From the NCBI GenBank assembly GCA_003313425.1, contig NHZP01000014.1, positions 1,054,001-1,118,000 of the forward strand: a DNA stretch of 64,000 bases, given 5' to 3'. Of the stretch, positions 49,914 to 62,450 are shown piece after piece. The notes beneath the pieces were generated by a model that saw only the letters and a program-made list of their open reading frames with translations, made no database searches and was not told the DNA's origin. A program made the translations under genes and the position numbers. Source of the DNA: Pseudopyrenochaeta lycopersici (taxonomy: Eukaryota > Ascomycota > Dothideomycetes > Pleosporales > Pseudopyrenochaetaceae). Every line of letters starts with the position of its first letter. The stretch's first letter is position 1.

Positions 49914-52900
49914 GATTCCAATGCGATGCAGAGTGGTTAAAAAATGTGTATGGAAATGTGCGGCAAGGCGTCTTGTTACCTTGTCTCGGTCTATTCTTCT
50001 ATCTGGGCGGCGGTCCTGTTTTATGATTATGATACCCTTCAGCATGGCTACGAATGTCTACCAAGTTTTTTTTCTTTTATTATCACTTATTTCAAGATAT
50101 GGCTGCGTTTTGAAAAATAGCAAAGTCGCCATTCTGCAGTTAGAAATGTGTTCAATGCTTCTGCATTATCTCCATTAGACTTTCAGTATCGCCGGAAAAA
50201 GACTGCGACCGTATCTGCAATCGACAATATGGAGAACAGAACATGCTCTCTCCCTGGAAACAACTTTTGCGCTTCCGCAAAGGCCTTTCTTAGGAAGTAG
50301 ACTCAGCCTTACTGGTTCATCCTTTATAAACAAGGGAATAACCCAACAGAGTCGGGGCTCTTTCAGATTGCAATTGCATGACTCTGCGAATCTGTAGGAG
50401 TTTTCAAAATGAGCTAGAAAAATCTTATGCCCTAAACATGTCTTGAAGTTCAGCTTTATGCGGAAAATACGATACTTGTCATTACGCAGTAAAGTTTCGA
50501 GTGCGCGATTAGCCGAGCATGCACCAGGATACAGACGATCCCTCCAATCTACAGATCATGTCATCTTATTTTTAGGCAGTATGCAAGGGTTGCAATTCCA
50601 AGACTCCCCATTCCGTGCTCCTGGAAGGCTTCCCCAGCTTTCCGGGTTGAAGTGCTTTGAAGCAGATTTGAGACACCATTCTTCTGATCCCAGAAGCCTA
50701 CGCAGGAAGGCCTGGAGATGCTCCGTGACAAGTTGTCAGAAAGCCAGGCCACTGACTCCCTAGGGTAAGCGATAATCTGCGCTTCGTCAGCTTTTGGCTG
50801 TCAATGACTTCGACAATGCTTCTCGACCTCGATACTTCCTAACGAGGCGAGGGCGCGCACTGCATAGGACCGATTCTTGCAAAACACGGGCCACTTCCTA
50901 TGCCAGTGGAAATCGGCCGGCAGTTCATCAGGTCGCCGTTCTCACGAATCTGGCCACGTTCGCTATCATTATACTCAGGAAACAAACGCGAATTCATCTG
51001 TGCACATGTAAATAATGGACCACTCCCAAGCTAGCTGGTCTCTGTGATTTTTGCTCTACTGACTTATGTGCTCGATAGCGGCCAAATTAGCCACTTCACG
51101 CTTTTACTTCTGCCGCAATCGTCATACACGTCGCACGCGGACGATCTCGCATGTGCGCGATGGTACCTTGCAAGGGCCTGATACCAAGCAGCTACACTAG
51201 TGCATTCATCATCAACCTTCTGGAGAGGCCGTGCCTTTTACATCCCGTGTAGTGTTCAATGATCGACAAGCTTTGAAGTGTTCCCTGACTCAAGCTTAGC
51301 GTTCCCCTGTTCAAGCTGATTGGGACGATTCGAAGGCGCATATACGAAGTGGATACGAGCCGCTGCCGCGCCTGGTAGCCCCACCGGGTTCATAAGGCCG
51401 ACTCTCTTCTCTGTGTGAACATACCGTATCCATCCGAAGTCAACGCGTGCATGGACATTTTCTAGGACCAGAAGTGAATTCGGGACCAACTCTCCTTGCG
51501 AACATTACTCACAGACCTGTCCTTGATCCACCGACCCATCCCTTTGGGTGCTATCCAGTGATGTGGGCTAGTGCGAGCATGATCGCGCGAGAAGCTCAGG
51601 ACAAGGTTAAGCGAAGGAACCTGGGAGTTGTCTTTCACCCTTGTTTTTGGGCCCTATTCCTAAATCCATCAGCTCGGCCTCAGGAATAGGCCTCATCCGC
51701 ACTCAGCTCATACTCTGATTTATAATTCAGCAACTGTGGAAGGCCGAATTCAACAAGAACCAACCGTTGGGCTCTCCGGAGTATCAGTCTCACAGCAGTC
51801 TTCGGTTATGCAAAATAGTCTTGTATTACAATAGTTCCAATCTCCATGCCTCGAAGTCTGGTCCTTTATTCATTGACGCCTCTTCAACAAGACTGATCAT
51901 TTTGGTGTGAGGTCGACCAGACCTGCGTCTTGATCTTCGGCCGCGCAGGTATGAGTTGGACTATTTCCCATGTCGAAAGCGCGCTATTTCCGTGCTGTGT
52001 CCCAGCTACAGGCCCCGGTCGGGTTCACTGTTTTTCGAAGTCGGGGGCTTTATAACTTCCTACATTGAAAGTGGATAGAAAACTGCTCTCGACCACTCAA
52101 GAACGGATCTTTGTATTGGCTGGCGTTTGTTGAGGCACAGCTAACCGCTGCAATGATTTTAGATTGTATGTACCTTGTCTATCTCTTTTACATCCATCTC
52201 TACCGTTTAAAAGCTGACATTGCGTATGCAACGCAGTTTAGATATTCTTCTGTCAAGGGAATGTTTAGAGTGTTGGAAAGAGTCGACAACTCGCCATTTG
52301 CGAAGAGTGTCATCATTGTCTCCGAGTTCTTCGAGGGATTGTTCCCACGCGTCAACGCACTGTCGACTCGACACTCGAAAGCATGCATCTACGATTGCAG
52401 CTCTAGTATATGGGGCGATTCGGTCACAGGAGGCCTCTTTTAACTTACACCCAAAATCTCGCCTGGGTATGCAATATCCAAGGCTGCGCCAACTCACCGC
52501 TGCCGCAGTTGCAAGCAAACCGTCCATGAGGCTCAAGTCCTCATCGATGTATTCGGCGGAGAGCAGCTAGGTAAAAAGGAAGAAGTAGGTAATCATTCCC
52601 TTTTGTTGCTAGTCATATCAAACTTCAAAACACTTTATCATCCATAGCTGTTCGATACGCTAGTCTGATTGCTTCTTTGCTCACAAGCTGAGAGAGATGA
52701 GCATAGTTGTTCTGCGTCAAAGAAGAAGAAAAGGCTAGGTAGAAATGTTTAGATCAAATTACCCCTTTCGTTGGATACCCTTGCCCTGTATTCTTTCAAC
52801 ATGCTTTCTGTTGCTGCTTCAATAGGCCTCGAATCTTCTCAGCAGGAGAGAAGCCAGGTTTACTATCGGATTTGTACTCATCCTACTGGCTACTCGACTT

Positions 52901-53656
52901 GTCTTTGTGGCAATCTGAGTTAAATGCTGTATACCTGGATGATAGATGCATTTCTGCGGTGGTTATACGAGGCCGACGTCACGGACATGACCTTTGGCAC
53001 CGTTGACGCACGATTATGACAATTCAACGTTCTGTACCGGGGAACTTTCGTAATTTAGTGTATGTGTAGAATCGTAGGCATTAGCAATTGCAGTGGCCAA
53101 CCGTGTACCTCATGTCACTTCGTTTATGGAAGCTTTAAAGACGGCGTACACTCTACATTTGTCCCAAAATGTACAGTTCTCTTCTAAGTACTTTCATAGT
53201 CTCCAAATCCATGTCTCTTCGCCTCCACCCAATCCCCATGATAGATCCAAAAGACTAGGCTGGGCAAATGTTCTGAGTTTGTAATTCATTTATTGATTAG
53301 ACTGGTATAAAACAAGAAAGAATAAGTAACATGGACGACAAGAAATGGTCGGTCCGATCCAATCGTACCAAAATGTGCCTTTTTGACCGCCGAATAATGT
53401 GCCCAAAAGAAAGAAGATGATGATGATGAGGAGGAGATTAGAGCAGAGTAGAAAGTGAAAACCAAATAAAAGGTCAAAAAGTGCCGTTTCACGCACCCTA
53501 CCGACCATACCAACCATACCCAAAACCCAATCAATCCCTAACCTCCTCTTCAAGAGAAGCCCGCCTCCGCCCGTTAGGCGACTGCTCTACTGCCCAACCA
53601 CGGAATCCAGGTTCGTCGAGCGACAAATTTCCCTTGTGCAAAAGGTGGCTAGCCTT
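49914..53656. other. Gene-poor 3.7-kb stretch
   Basis: Lies between the PTH11-like gene and the convergent tricalbin gene. Apart from one tentative spliced model on the minus strand (52207-52802, listed separately), I see only short, motif-free frames. The last few hundred bases (from about 53280) are AT-rich and are likely tricalbin 3' UTR. No transposon ends recognised. Confidence 0.5.
52207..52802 (-). CDS. Possible three-exon gene or gene remnant, unknown function (low confidence)
   Basis: Tentative model: exon 52779-52802, intron, exon 52634-52711, intron, exon 52207-52566, giving about 153 residues. Support comes from two good acceptors after pyrimidine tracts (ttctttgacgcag and cctttttacctag) that join stretches of protein-like sequence in phase (YAHLSQLVSKEAIRLAYR then SAEYIDEDLSLMDGLLATA). 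Against it: the second donor (GTGTTT) is weak, the first exon is only 8 codons, and the opposite strand is also open. It might be the remnant of a longer gene. I do not recognise the product. Confidence 0.25.
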
Positions 53657-56600
53657 CTAAGCCGGCGTAGCACTCTTCTCTCGCTCGCCCCTAGACCTAG
53701 TCAACAGCCCCCTCCGCTTCTCTGCCCGGGGACTCACACTGCCCACTGCACTGGCCGCATCGCTAGCGATGAAACCGCTTCGAATGACAACCATACCCTT
53801 GCCCACGCCAACGTTCTTCTCTGAACCACTACCCTGGTCGTCAATAGTAAATTGTGCCTCGCCGAGCTCTTCATCTCGACCAAAGGTGCTATGGTCCTTG
53901 ACGATGACTTTGAAGAAGGCATCAGCGGTGCAAGGCACCTTGAAGGATTCGTCGTCAAAATTGACAGAGCCACTCGGAGCCTTGATGTGGTCTGTCTTGT
54001 GCACTTCTTTCTTGCCTAGTTGAACGTGGACACGTACGTTGGTGTTCGGTGGGAAGCCATCTGCACTAATAATCGAGATGCTGGCAGTACCTTGCTCGGC
54101 GCCGCCAGGAGTGCCCTCGCCATAACGGCTGTGGAAGCTCTGCGCACCCCAGCTGCGGTGTCTGTTGTGGTTTGATGGGCTATCTTTTCCAGAAGTGCCG
54201 TCACCTTCCACGGAAATAACGGGCGCGTCAGCGGATGGCGAGGTGCGAGATGGAGATTCTGGACGCTCAAAATCTTCTTCGCCACCGGCGCCACGAGACT
54301 TTCTGCGCTTGAATCCACGACCAAGGAAGGTGCCTGCGCGGACTACGCCGCCGCCGACGAAGGCAGCACCCTTTCCAACGCCCTTGACGGGGGCGCCAAT
54401 GACCTTACCAGGAACAGCGAAGGTACCAGAGAAGGTACTTGAGCCCTGGCGAGAGCGAACAACATAATCTGGCTTGAACAGCATGCGAAGACGGATTGCG
54501 CCAGACTTGCCGTCAAGTGCTAGCGTAACCTCTTGTTGTTGGAAGGGCTCCAAGATTTCCAGATTGATCGCCGACTTGCCCAAGAAGTCTGCTTTGTCGC
54601 CAAAATCCCAGTCGTAGACATTGACCACAAAATCGGCCGCAGTTCGACTCCGTACAGGGACTTCAAAGTACTCGTTCCATGCGGGATGAAGGGTCTTCTT
54701 TTGTGTCTTCGTCTTGTAGACCTCTTTATCATTGAGGACGAATTTGCAGAAAGGATCCGAGTAGCCGTTGCGATCGGCGGCTGGCAAGTCTGCTGCATCC
54801 AGCACATCCACGCGGAGAGTGCCTTGGTTGTTGAACGATTCGCTAGGATCGAGACGCATCTTGACTGGAAGGTACTTGAGGCTGACTGTAATCTTGTTCT
54901 CGCGACCACTTTTGTCTTTCAGGATGAGCTGCGTAGGCGTGTACTATCGACTGTTAGCGTCTGAGTCCTGTCATGGATTCTGGTAAGAATTACCAAGCAT
55001 CTCCGTAGCGTGTCAATTGTGTTGCCTGTGAGCTTAGCAATGACGTGGTCTTCATCACCATCGCCATCCTTATCGATGTGTTCTATGATGCGGAGAGTGA
55101 TCTTGGAAAAGTCCAGCTCGCGAATCATTGTATCGCCAACTACAGTCGAATCAGTTAAAGTACATCGAGCCATGAGATAGTTGTATCATACCTTCATTGA
55201 ACGTCATGTTGTTGCTCTTGATCTTAGCACTCGAGTAGCTGGGGTACGCCATGTCATCCATAAGGACATCGACATAGCCGCCAGTTCGCGCAAACTCTCC
55301 GTCGATGAGCTTGAAAACGAGAAGACCCGATTCTGCCTCATGTTAGCGCGTTTGATCAGAGTGAATGGATCAGAATACGGGATGGTATGACTGTTGCAAG
55401 TCGGGGCCAACCAACTCAAACAGCCATACACGATCGTATCCTTCAAGTCGCGGCGCAGCTTACCATACTGCTGTAGATCATCCACGGTAAGCTTGAGTTT
55501 CTCGATCGGCTTCTTCTCTGGAGCAGACTCTTCCTGCTGGAGTTCATTCTTCTCGAGTTGTTTGGCAAGATCGCCCTCGCTAGACTTCATCGTAGAGATG
55601 GTGCCCGCGGTCTCTGAGCGAGAAATAGCGGCTGATGCGCCAGAAACGGCTCGCTGGTGCAGGCTGCCTGCCTTGGATCCCGTGTTGCTGCCTGCGGTCT
55701 TCACAGAAGCAGTACGCGAGACACCGTTTGGCGTACCAATCTTCTCTTCCTTCCTTTCCTCTTCATCCTCCTCAGGATCCCATGTAGGGTAGGTTGGGTA
55801 GAAGGAGCAAGTGTAGTTCAAAGTGCCCTTTGACTGCGAGTGGCCAGCCAGGCTGAGAGGTCCAGGAGTGTTCTGCTTTTGCTCATATACCACATATTCG
55901 CCATTGTCGTCCTGCTTGACATAGTCGCCAGCCAACAGCTCAATGTGACCTAGAGAACGATCCTTGCCCAGGTTCTCCTCATCCATGACTTCCAGAGTGA
56001 GCTTCTCACGGACGGTATGAACTGGGACATAGACGACTTCATCCCAGTCCGGGTTCAGGTTGTTCTTGAAAGTGACGGTTCGACCCTTTTCAATACCGGA
56101 CAGCAGCACACGGACATAAGGGTCAGACTTGCCCAGCTTCTCCAGATTTCGCAAGTCGCGAGCACTTTGAAAGTGTAGCCGCATGACACCGATTGGGGTG
56201 AGGTACCCGCCAGATGCCAAGGCCCCCTTGAGTGCGACAGGCTTCCACTCAAGCTTCATCTTCGCGCGACCCGTGCTTGCTCCGGCAAGATTGTACCATT
56301 CATGGCCCTTGGCCATGAGTTCCAGCATGTCGTCGATGGTGATTTGGTAGGTACCGAGGATTGGGTCCGCAGCGAGATCGCGGTCATCCTTGATCACCAC
56401 TCCAAGCTTGGCTTTCTTGCGGTCGGTAATGAGTAACTCCTTGCTGGCGTCGGGCCAGATGGGTTGATTTGTCCGCTTCATAACCCGCGACTTGTGAATC
56501 TCGCGCCCGTTGAGGAGCAGTACGGCGTAGGGGCTGAGCTGTCCAATCATGCTCTTGCTGCCGTCCATGTCCTTGGCTTGCTCAATGGTGAATTTGCAAA

Positions 56601-58398
56601 TACCCGTGCGTGACTCTGGTGGAGGTTCCTTGGTTCCGTCCTCAAGCGTTGTACCCTGAAGTACCGGGAAGAAGCGCACGTCAGCCTGAAGGATGCCGCG
56701 TGGTCGGCCGCCCGACATGATTTCAAGATGGAGGTTTTCATGATCGGTATCCTCCTCCAGCTGCTCGAGCGCAAAGGTTGCAGTACCCAGCTCCTTGTCC
56801 TTCCGAATGTCATTGAAGTCGAAGAGGTTGATGGTGAGCGAATCCTTCAGCGAGGTAAGAATGATATTGACAGTCTCATTCCAGCGAGGATTAGCGTTCT
56901 CGTGAACCGTCTTGGTCTTGGCCAGTACATTGCGGTTGTTGATTGAGACTGTGGCGTAGGGATCGGGAGTTCCAGAGAACTTGTCGGGGTTCTTCAGGCC
57001 CTGGGCGCCGTGGAAGTGGACCTGCAGGACACCAATAGCTTGGTCCACAGGGTTGCCTGCAAGCATCTTGGCAATTTCGATAGGGAAGACATTGGGATCA
57101 TACATCATGGGGCCAAGATTGGCGTGGATTTGCTCCATGATGAACGTCTCCAGGCCAGGGATAAAGTTGATGTCGAAGCCGAAGGTCTCGCCTCCCAAAG
57201 GCTTGCAGACGTAGTCAATCGTCGGACGGTCCAAGAAGCTCATCTCGACTTTCTCAATGTGTGGGAAGGGCAGCTGTAGCTTGAACTTGAGGCGCATCAA
57301 GCCAGAAAAGGCCATGTCTTCCACAATAACGTCCAGGCCCTTGCTCACAAGGCCCTTTCCGATGCGGATTTCGAGCACGATTTTGGGGTTGATCTTGTTC
57401 TTGATCTGCCGTGCAGTAAGGTCGGCGGTGTCATTGGGGGTGAAGCTGAACTTCCAGTCCATGAGGACAATGTCGTCCTGGGTCTTGGGGTAGGTCTTGA
57501 CGTGCTCGAGGCGCGGGGGCTTTGTGCCGAGGACAAACGTCTTCATCTTTAGACTGTCGAGAAAGGCAGGGGTGGAAGTGGACAGGACCTGGTCTACCGA
57601 GCCCACAATGGTGTCGCAGAGCACGGGGGCGTAGATGGGCCAGAACTTGACGAGGAAGCTGTTGATCCACTCCAGGCTCTCCGTGTCGGTCTCGAGCTTG
57701 TTCTTTGCGGCCTCACGGTTGAGGTCGTCGCGAGCATTTCGGCGGACGCGGCGGATCGAGGTGCGGTAGTAGGTGCCGCAGACGGCCATGAAGATCATGA
57801 TCCAGCCCAGGCCACCGCCCAGGATGCCCACGACCCAGGAGCTCAGGCAGGCGAAGATGATGATGCCCGTGTTGTGGTACCAGTCGCCGAAGAACTTGTC
57901 TTCCAGGCGGCCCTCGAGCCATGTCTGGTGGTCGGCCAAGGTGCCCTCGTCGTCCTGGTCCTTGTTCTCGGAGCCGGGCATGCCGAAGCGCGGGGCCCAG
58001 CCCACGCGGTCCCAGCGGGCGTCGTCGTCGAGCTCGGGAGCATGGCCGTTTGCGTTTGCGGCCGTGGGCTCGGACGGGGGGTCGATTGCGCCGGCCTTGG
58101 TGGGGGGTGGCAGGTCGTACTTGGGCGCGGCGCTGTTGTCGTCGGCGTCTGAGATGAGGGCGGTGGCATTCTTGTTCCGCTCGTGGTGGAAGCCTGCGGG
58201 GACGCGGGCTCTTGCCTGTGCCCGCTTCTCCTCGGGGGTTGCGTCGGGGTCGAACTGGAAGGCAGCGCTGCCGCCGGCGCGAGCTTCGTCGACGACCGTC
58301 TTCTCTGCCGCCTGCGCTGTGACGGAAGAATTGGCGTCTTGGGCGGCCTCGAGTGCGCCTTGCTGCTTCAGCTCGGATTCGCGCGCTTCGGTGGCCAT
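53657..58398 (-). CDS. Tricalbin-like SMP/multi-C2 ER-plasma membrane tether
   Basis: Lipid-transfer tether linking cortical ER to the plasma membrane (tricalbin/extended-synaptotagmin family). Exons 55464-58398, 55192-55332, 54994-55139 and 53657-54943; introns of 131, 52 and 50 nt; 1502 residues. In order: a disordered Ala-rich N terminus; a membrane hairpin at about 178-209 (GIIIFACLSSWVVGIL..WIMIFMAVCGTYY); an SMP domain at about 240-440 starting SLEWINSFLVKFWPIYAPVL; then C2 domains starting near IGVLQVHFHGAQGL, SRTGICKFTIEQAKDM, IGVMRLHFQSARDL and GTLRVDVLDAADLP, and a last one near TASISIISADGFP. Aspartate-rich loops (SGTPDPYA, GKSDPYV, GYSDPFCK) suggest calcium binding in several C2s. 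The order matches yeast Tcb3-type proteins. Intron 1 is longer than usual and could host alternative splicing. Confidence 0.92.
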
Positions 58399-59799
58399 GT
58401 TGGCGAGGCGAGGGGGAGCGGAGGTCCGTCCCGCTCACAGCTCAGCTATCGCTGCAGCGTCGAGGCGGTGCAATTGGGCGCTCGCAGTCGAGCAGCAGAG
58501 GGGCAGGAGCGTGGGGATGCTCGTGGAGGAGAGAGAGCGAGAGGGCGAGAGGGCGAGAGATATGGCAGGGCCGAGGAAATGGGGACGGCCCGGTGTTGAT
58601 GTTGTTCGGCGGAAACCTGATTGTTCTATTAGCCCACTGCATTGGGCGATGCGGAGGCTATGGATTAGCCACAGCTGGTGCTCCCGCATACGGCACCTAC
58701 TTCTGCGCTCAACCACCAATTGCGGCCCGCCCACGCACCGGGCGACGACAAAGACAAAGAAAAACAAAGGGCGCGTCGCCGGCTAACGAGCGGAAGACGG
58801 TGCTGAGCTGTGCAGAGCTCTGAGCCCGACGAGACAAGCAGGAAACAGCTGTCGGTCCACCAAGGAGCTTGGACGAGCTGTTGACCAGGGTCAGGGCTAT
58901 GACGATCCGGTTGCCTCTCCCTGGTGGGAGCAGTGGATCGACGGCCGCCTGCACTGCCACAACCCAGCGCTCGCTTGCCGATGGCAATAACGGCCACGAC
59001 ATATGGGCCCAGAGAGTGCAGCAGAACGCGCAATAAGAGACGCGTCTTCAGCTGCTGCTGCTGCTGCTGCTGCCGCCGTCCATTTGACAGCTGCTGTCCC
59101 GCAGTATCCAACCGCGCGCCTACGCACCAAAAGGTTACGCAGTCAGGCATTTGCACGTGTCAGTCTTATACTGGTACCTTCTTGCCATGTCCTGACTGCC
59201 ACAGCAAGAGACCATCGTAGCCAGCACATTATGAAGTAGTAGCTGGCACACCGCCCACGGCTTTGGCTCTCATCATGACACTCCAAGAGCTTCGACCACC
59301 TTCAGGCCCGGTACGCTCTCTGGCCCACAAGCTTTCGTCTAGCTAGCCTGCATCATTGTCGAGCTCAATAAAAATGTCACGTCATATCCATATCCTGCTC
59401 GTCAACGTGCACCACCATCGTCGTCACCGAGTGCTTGAGAACTAGATACTTGCAATTCAACTGCAAACTAAGGCATTGTAGGTGACCCCATGTCGAGCTG
59501 AGAGAATCCCTGAGCCACATCACTCCCGCCGCCACAGACCTTCCAGACCCATCTAGATCACCACCCCCCCAGATCTAAATTGCCCCCTAAGACCATATCT
59601 TATCGTAAGGCTGACACCAAACACCTGTTCTCTCAAGCCACCAAAAACCGAGCTCTCTGTCTTTGCACACTGGTCCAACAGATACACCCATCCTAAAACC
59701 CTCATCACCCTTCGGGATCCAACACTTGCAGCCCCCGTCTCCTACACTCAAAATTCCTTCCACAACCTCACAAGCTGCCCTCTCACACTGCAAACAAAC
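58399..59799. other. Intergenic, tricalbin promoter side
   Basis: A 1.4-kb region upstream of tricalbin and downstream of the Arg/Asp-repeat gene (both minus strand). The part next to the tricalbin ATG is GC-rich and includes a GAGAGCGAGAGGGCGAGAGG-type purine tract (about 58530-58560). A (GCT)8 run lies at 59051-59074. No gene recognised. Confidence 0.5.
59051..59074. repeat. (GCT)8 trinucleotide repeat
   Basis: Eight perfect GCT units in non-coding DNA upstream of the tricalbin gene, followed by GCC units. Confidence 0.9.
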
Positions 59800-61653
59800 T
59801 CAGTAAGGGCTGTTGACAATCGGATACTTCCTCCCGCTGACGCCATCCTGGACGCCGGACACATACCTATGCATCCTACGATCTCTATCTCTGTCCCTAT
59901 CCCTATCCCTATCCCTATCCCTATCCCTGTCCCTGTCCCTATCTCTGCTGTGATCCCTTGATCTATCCCTATCTCGCTCTCGACTGCCGTTCCTGTCGTC
60001 CCATTCGTCCTTGACTCTGTCGTGACTGCGTGTTCGAGCCGTGTCACGCTCGCGTTCACGCGGATACACCGCATCTTCTGTTGATCGTCGCCGTCGTGAG
60101 CGGCTGCTGCTGCTGCTTCCGCCCATATCGTACGATACCGGGTCCCGATCGCGGTCTCTATCGTGATGTCGCTCTCGTTCACGGTCCCGGTCGTGGTCTC
60201 GACCATAGGAGGGCTCCATATCCCTCGGTGGACTCAGCGGTACAGATGGTGAACCCCATCGGACACCGTGTGGAGCAGGTCTGTAGCTCGTGCGTGGAGG
60301 CATCGCAGGTCTTCTATCGTAGTAATTCCGTGCTTCAACCTGCGCAACATGTGTGGCAAACATTGGCGACTGAGTAGGTCCCCACATCGGCTGGGGCGAT
60401 GCCGCTTTCGAAGTCCTGCCCTCCATTCTGCCGTTTGGATCATGTTGGTGCGAAAAGCGACGTGGACCTTCATGATAGGCGGGGAAGTACTCAAGGGGTG
60501 AGTTAGGAGGCTCATGCGATTTTCGATGACGAAGTGGAGGTGTACGTCGTCGTGAGGGCGGTCGGTCTGAATCTGAATCCGAGTCTGTTGTTGACACTGG
60601 GTCGTCTCGTCGTGGCGGATGAGGGCGCTTGTGCGAAGGATATCGAAGCGCTTGTGGAGGAACAGCAGCAACTGGAGTTGCATCTTCGTCTGAAAAACTG
60701 TCACTCTCGTAGCGTCCTGGGATACTTCTTCTCCTTCCACTGAAGGGGTTTAACATGTGCCTCACCCTTGAGGTCACGGCTCGCCCGGTATCTTCCAGGG
60801 GACGCGTCGATTGCTTCGAGACATGCCGCATAAATGTCGGCCTTGACCTGCTTCTGCGATACATGGGATCTTCAAAGTACTTGAATGCACCATGTCTCTC
60901 GTCAGCAGATGAGCCATCGCCGGACAGATCGGTAGAGATGCGTGGCCCTGGCTCGTCGGCGATACGCACGCCCTTGGCTTCGGCTTCTGCCTCTCTCTTG
61001 AGTCGAGTTGCGACGCTCTGGTACCATGATTCCATTGCATCATCAGGCCTGTCTGGAAAGCATTCTTTGGGCAAAATCTTTGGAAACGTGCTGCCTGTCT
61101 CTGGATCGATTACATCGTCCTGCTCAACAGCTCTTTGTAGGAATGGCACATGTTCTTCCGGTCCAAGGAGTAGCTGTATAGTCTGCCATGTCACGAAGCC
61201 CTGTTTTTTCAGGGCGGGTATTGTAGGGCTCCCATATCCATCGTCCTTGGGCGCGGGTTGCAGACTGTGGAAAGCACCGAGGGAACGGTATATGAAGGCA
61301 ATAGACGAGGGTGTCGTCTCCAAGAACAAAACGTCATAGTCTCCCCCAACATCGCGGTACCAAGCTGCAATCTGCGAGGGCGTAAGGTCCGGTGAGTCGC
61401 TGGGTTCAAACTTCTTGCTCTGCAGCGACGTCAGCTTCACCTGCGAAACAGAAGCCTTGGGCTAGCAAAGACTCACAATGACCTCTGCGATGCCCTTGAG
61501 CAAGCGATCCAGCAGCGGCGTGCCGCATTTGTCCTTCTTGAACAAGTAACCCCAGTAATCGTAGGCTTCCCGGTGCGCTGCGTCCGCATGAGCCAAGTTG
61601 GCTGCGCGCTCCTCTTGCTGCTGATCTCTATTCTCTTTCGAATCCGACGTCAT
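59800..61653 (-). CDS. Unknown-function protein with conserved N-terminal domain and Arg/Asp dipeptide tail
   Basis: Two exons: 61477-61653 and 59800-61419 (57-nt intron), 598 residues. An in-phase alternative acceptor at 61441 would add 7 residues. The N-terminal 170 residues form a compact domain: YWGYLFKKDKCGTPLLDRLLKGIAEVI, then FEPSDSPDLTPSQIAAWYRDVGGDYD and GFVTWQTIQLLLGPEEHVPFLQRAV. It resembles a domain of unknown function common in filamentous ascomycetes (I think the DUF7514 group, from memory). The middle is Arg/Ser/Pro-rich. The C-terminal about 130 residues are repeats of Asp/Arg and Glu/Arg dipeptides with RS-like stretches, as in splicing-associated or phase-separating proteins. 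I chose the ATG at 61653 (MTSDSKENRD) because the longer upstream frame is uncharacteristic. A nuclear, RNA-related role is only a guess. Confidence 0.75.
59881..59946. repeat. CCCTAT-type hexanucleotide repeat coding for (Arg-Asp)n
   Basis: About ten tandem hexamers, mostly CCCTAT with CTCTAT/CCCTGT variants on the plus strand. They are read on the minus strand as alternating Asp and Arg codons in the protein tail. Confidence 0.9.
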
Positions 61654-62450
61654 TTTGCCAACTGCGACTAGTTCTTGAAATACTGAGCCCAGGCATAGGC
61701 GTGTCTTCAGCCCAAAGTTCGGGTGTTTGCTGCTCGAAACGATGCGGTGAGGCTCCGAACTGCCCCGCAGGTTGCTTGTGGAACACAAATGCAGAGCGCG
61801 ACCAAGGAAAGAGCAGGAACAGGTCGCTGCTTATACAGCTGCAAGAGTAAATGACTATGCACCGTTATCAGGCATAGTTCGCAGTTATGCGCCAGGCAGC
61901 TGACTGGCCCACTGCGCCTCTGCAAACGGGCAGGAACCTGGAGAAGGCGAATGTGTTGTTCATGGCTGAGTGGCTGGTGACATCTTGGGCATCTGACATC
62001 ACGGTTCGCGCGCTGCAACGGGTGACTGGGCTGCGAGGCTGAGCATGGCGTAAGGCAGCAATCAGCCAACTGCCATGATTGTTAATTTCCGACCTTCAGA
62101 CCGCATCCGTAAATGGCCGGGAAACAAGCCTGGACATGGAGCACCAGGACAGAAATCGGGCTGCCTTTAGGCTGCTCCCTGTCAAACCACCACATCACCC
62201 CGTGACTCGCAACCTCGAAATTAGCAGATCAAGGAGAAAACCCACAAGATTAATGTTGACATGTCATTTTTATCTACTGCACATCGTAAGCCTTTAAAAA
62301 GGCGTGCACTATTACGAACCCAGATACCTATAGCGGTATGTTTTGCTCAACTACATGGGACATGCATGTCCTCCGTCATGATCATTCACTACAAGAAAGC
62401 CCTATACCCTCGTAAATCTATCAAAACCTGCAAAATCATAAACCTGCCAT
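61654..62450. other. Intergenic: Arg/Asp-protein promoter and UGP1 3' flank
   Basis: About 0.8 kb, both neighbours on the minus strand. Short frames only; nothing further recognised. Confidence 0.5.

Noticed and set aside
57713..58438. 241-codon open frame on the minus strand
   Set aside because: It is an out-of-phase shadow of the tricalbin N terminus with Arg/Pro-rich composition.
59881..59946. CCCTAT array as telomere-like repeat
   Set aside because: The unit is CCCTAT, not CCCTAA; it is imperfect, short and lies inside a coding frame where it encodes Asp-Arg repeats.
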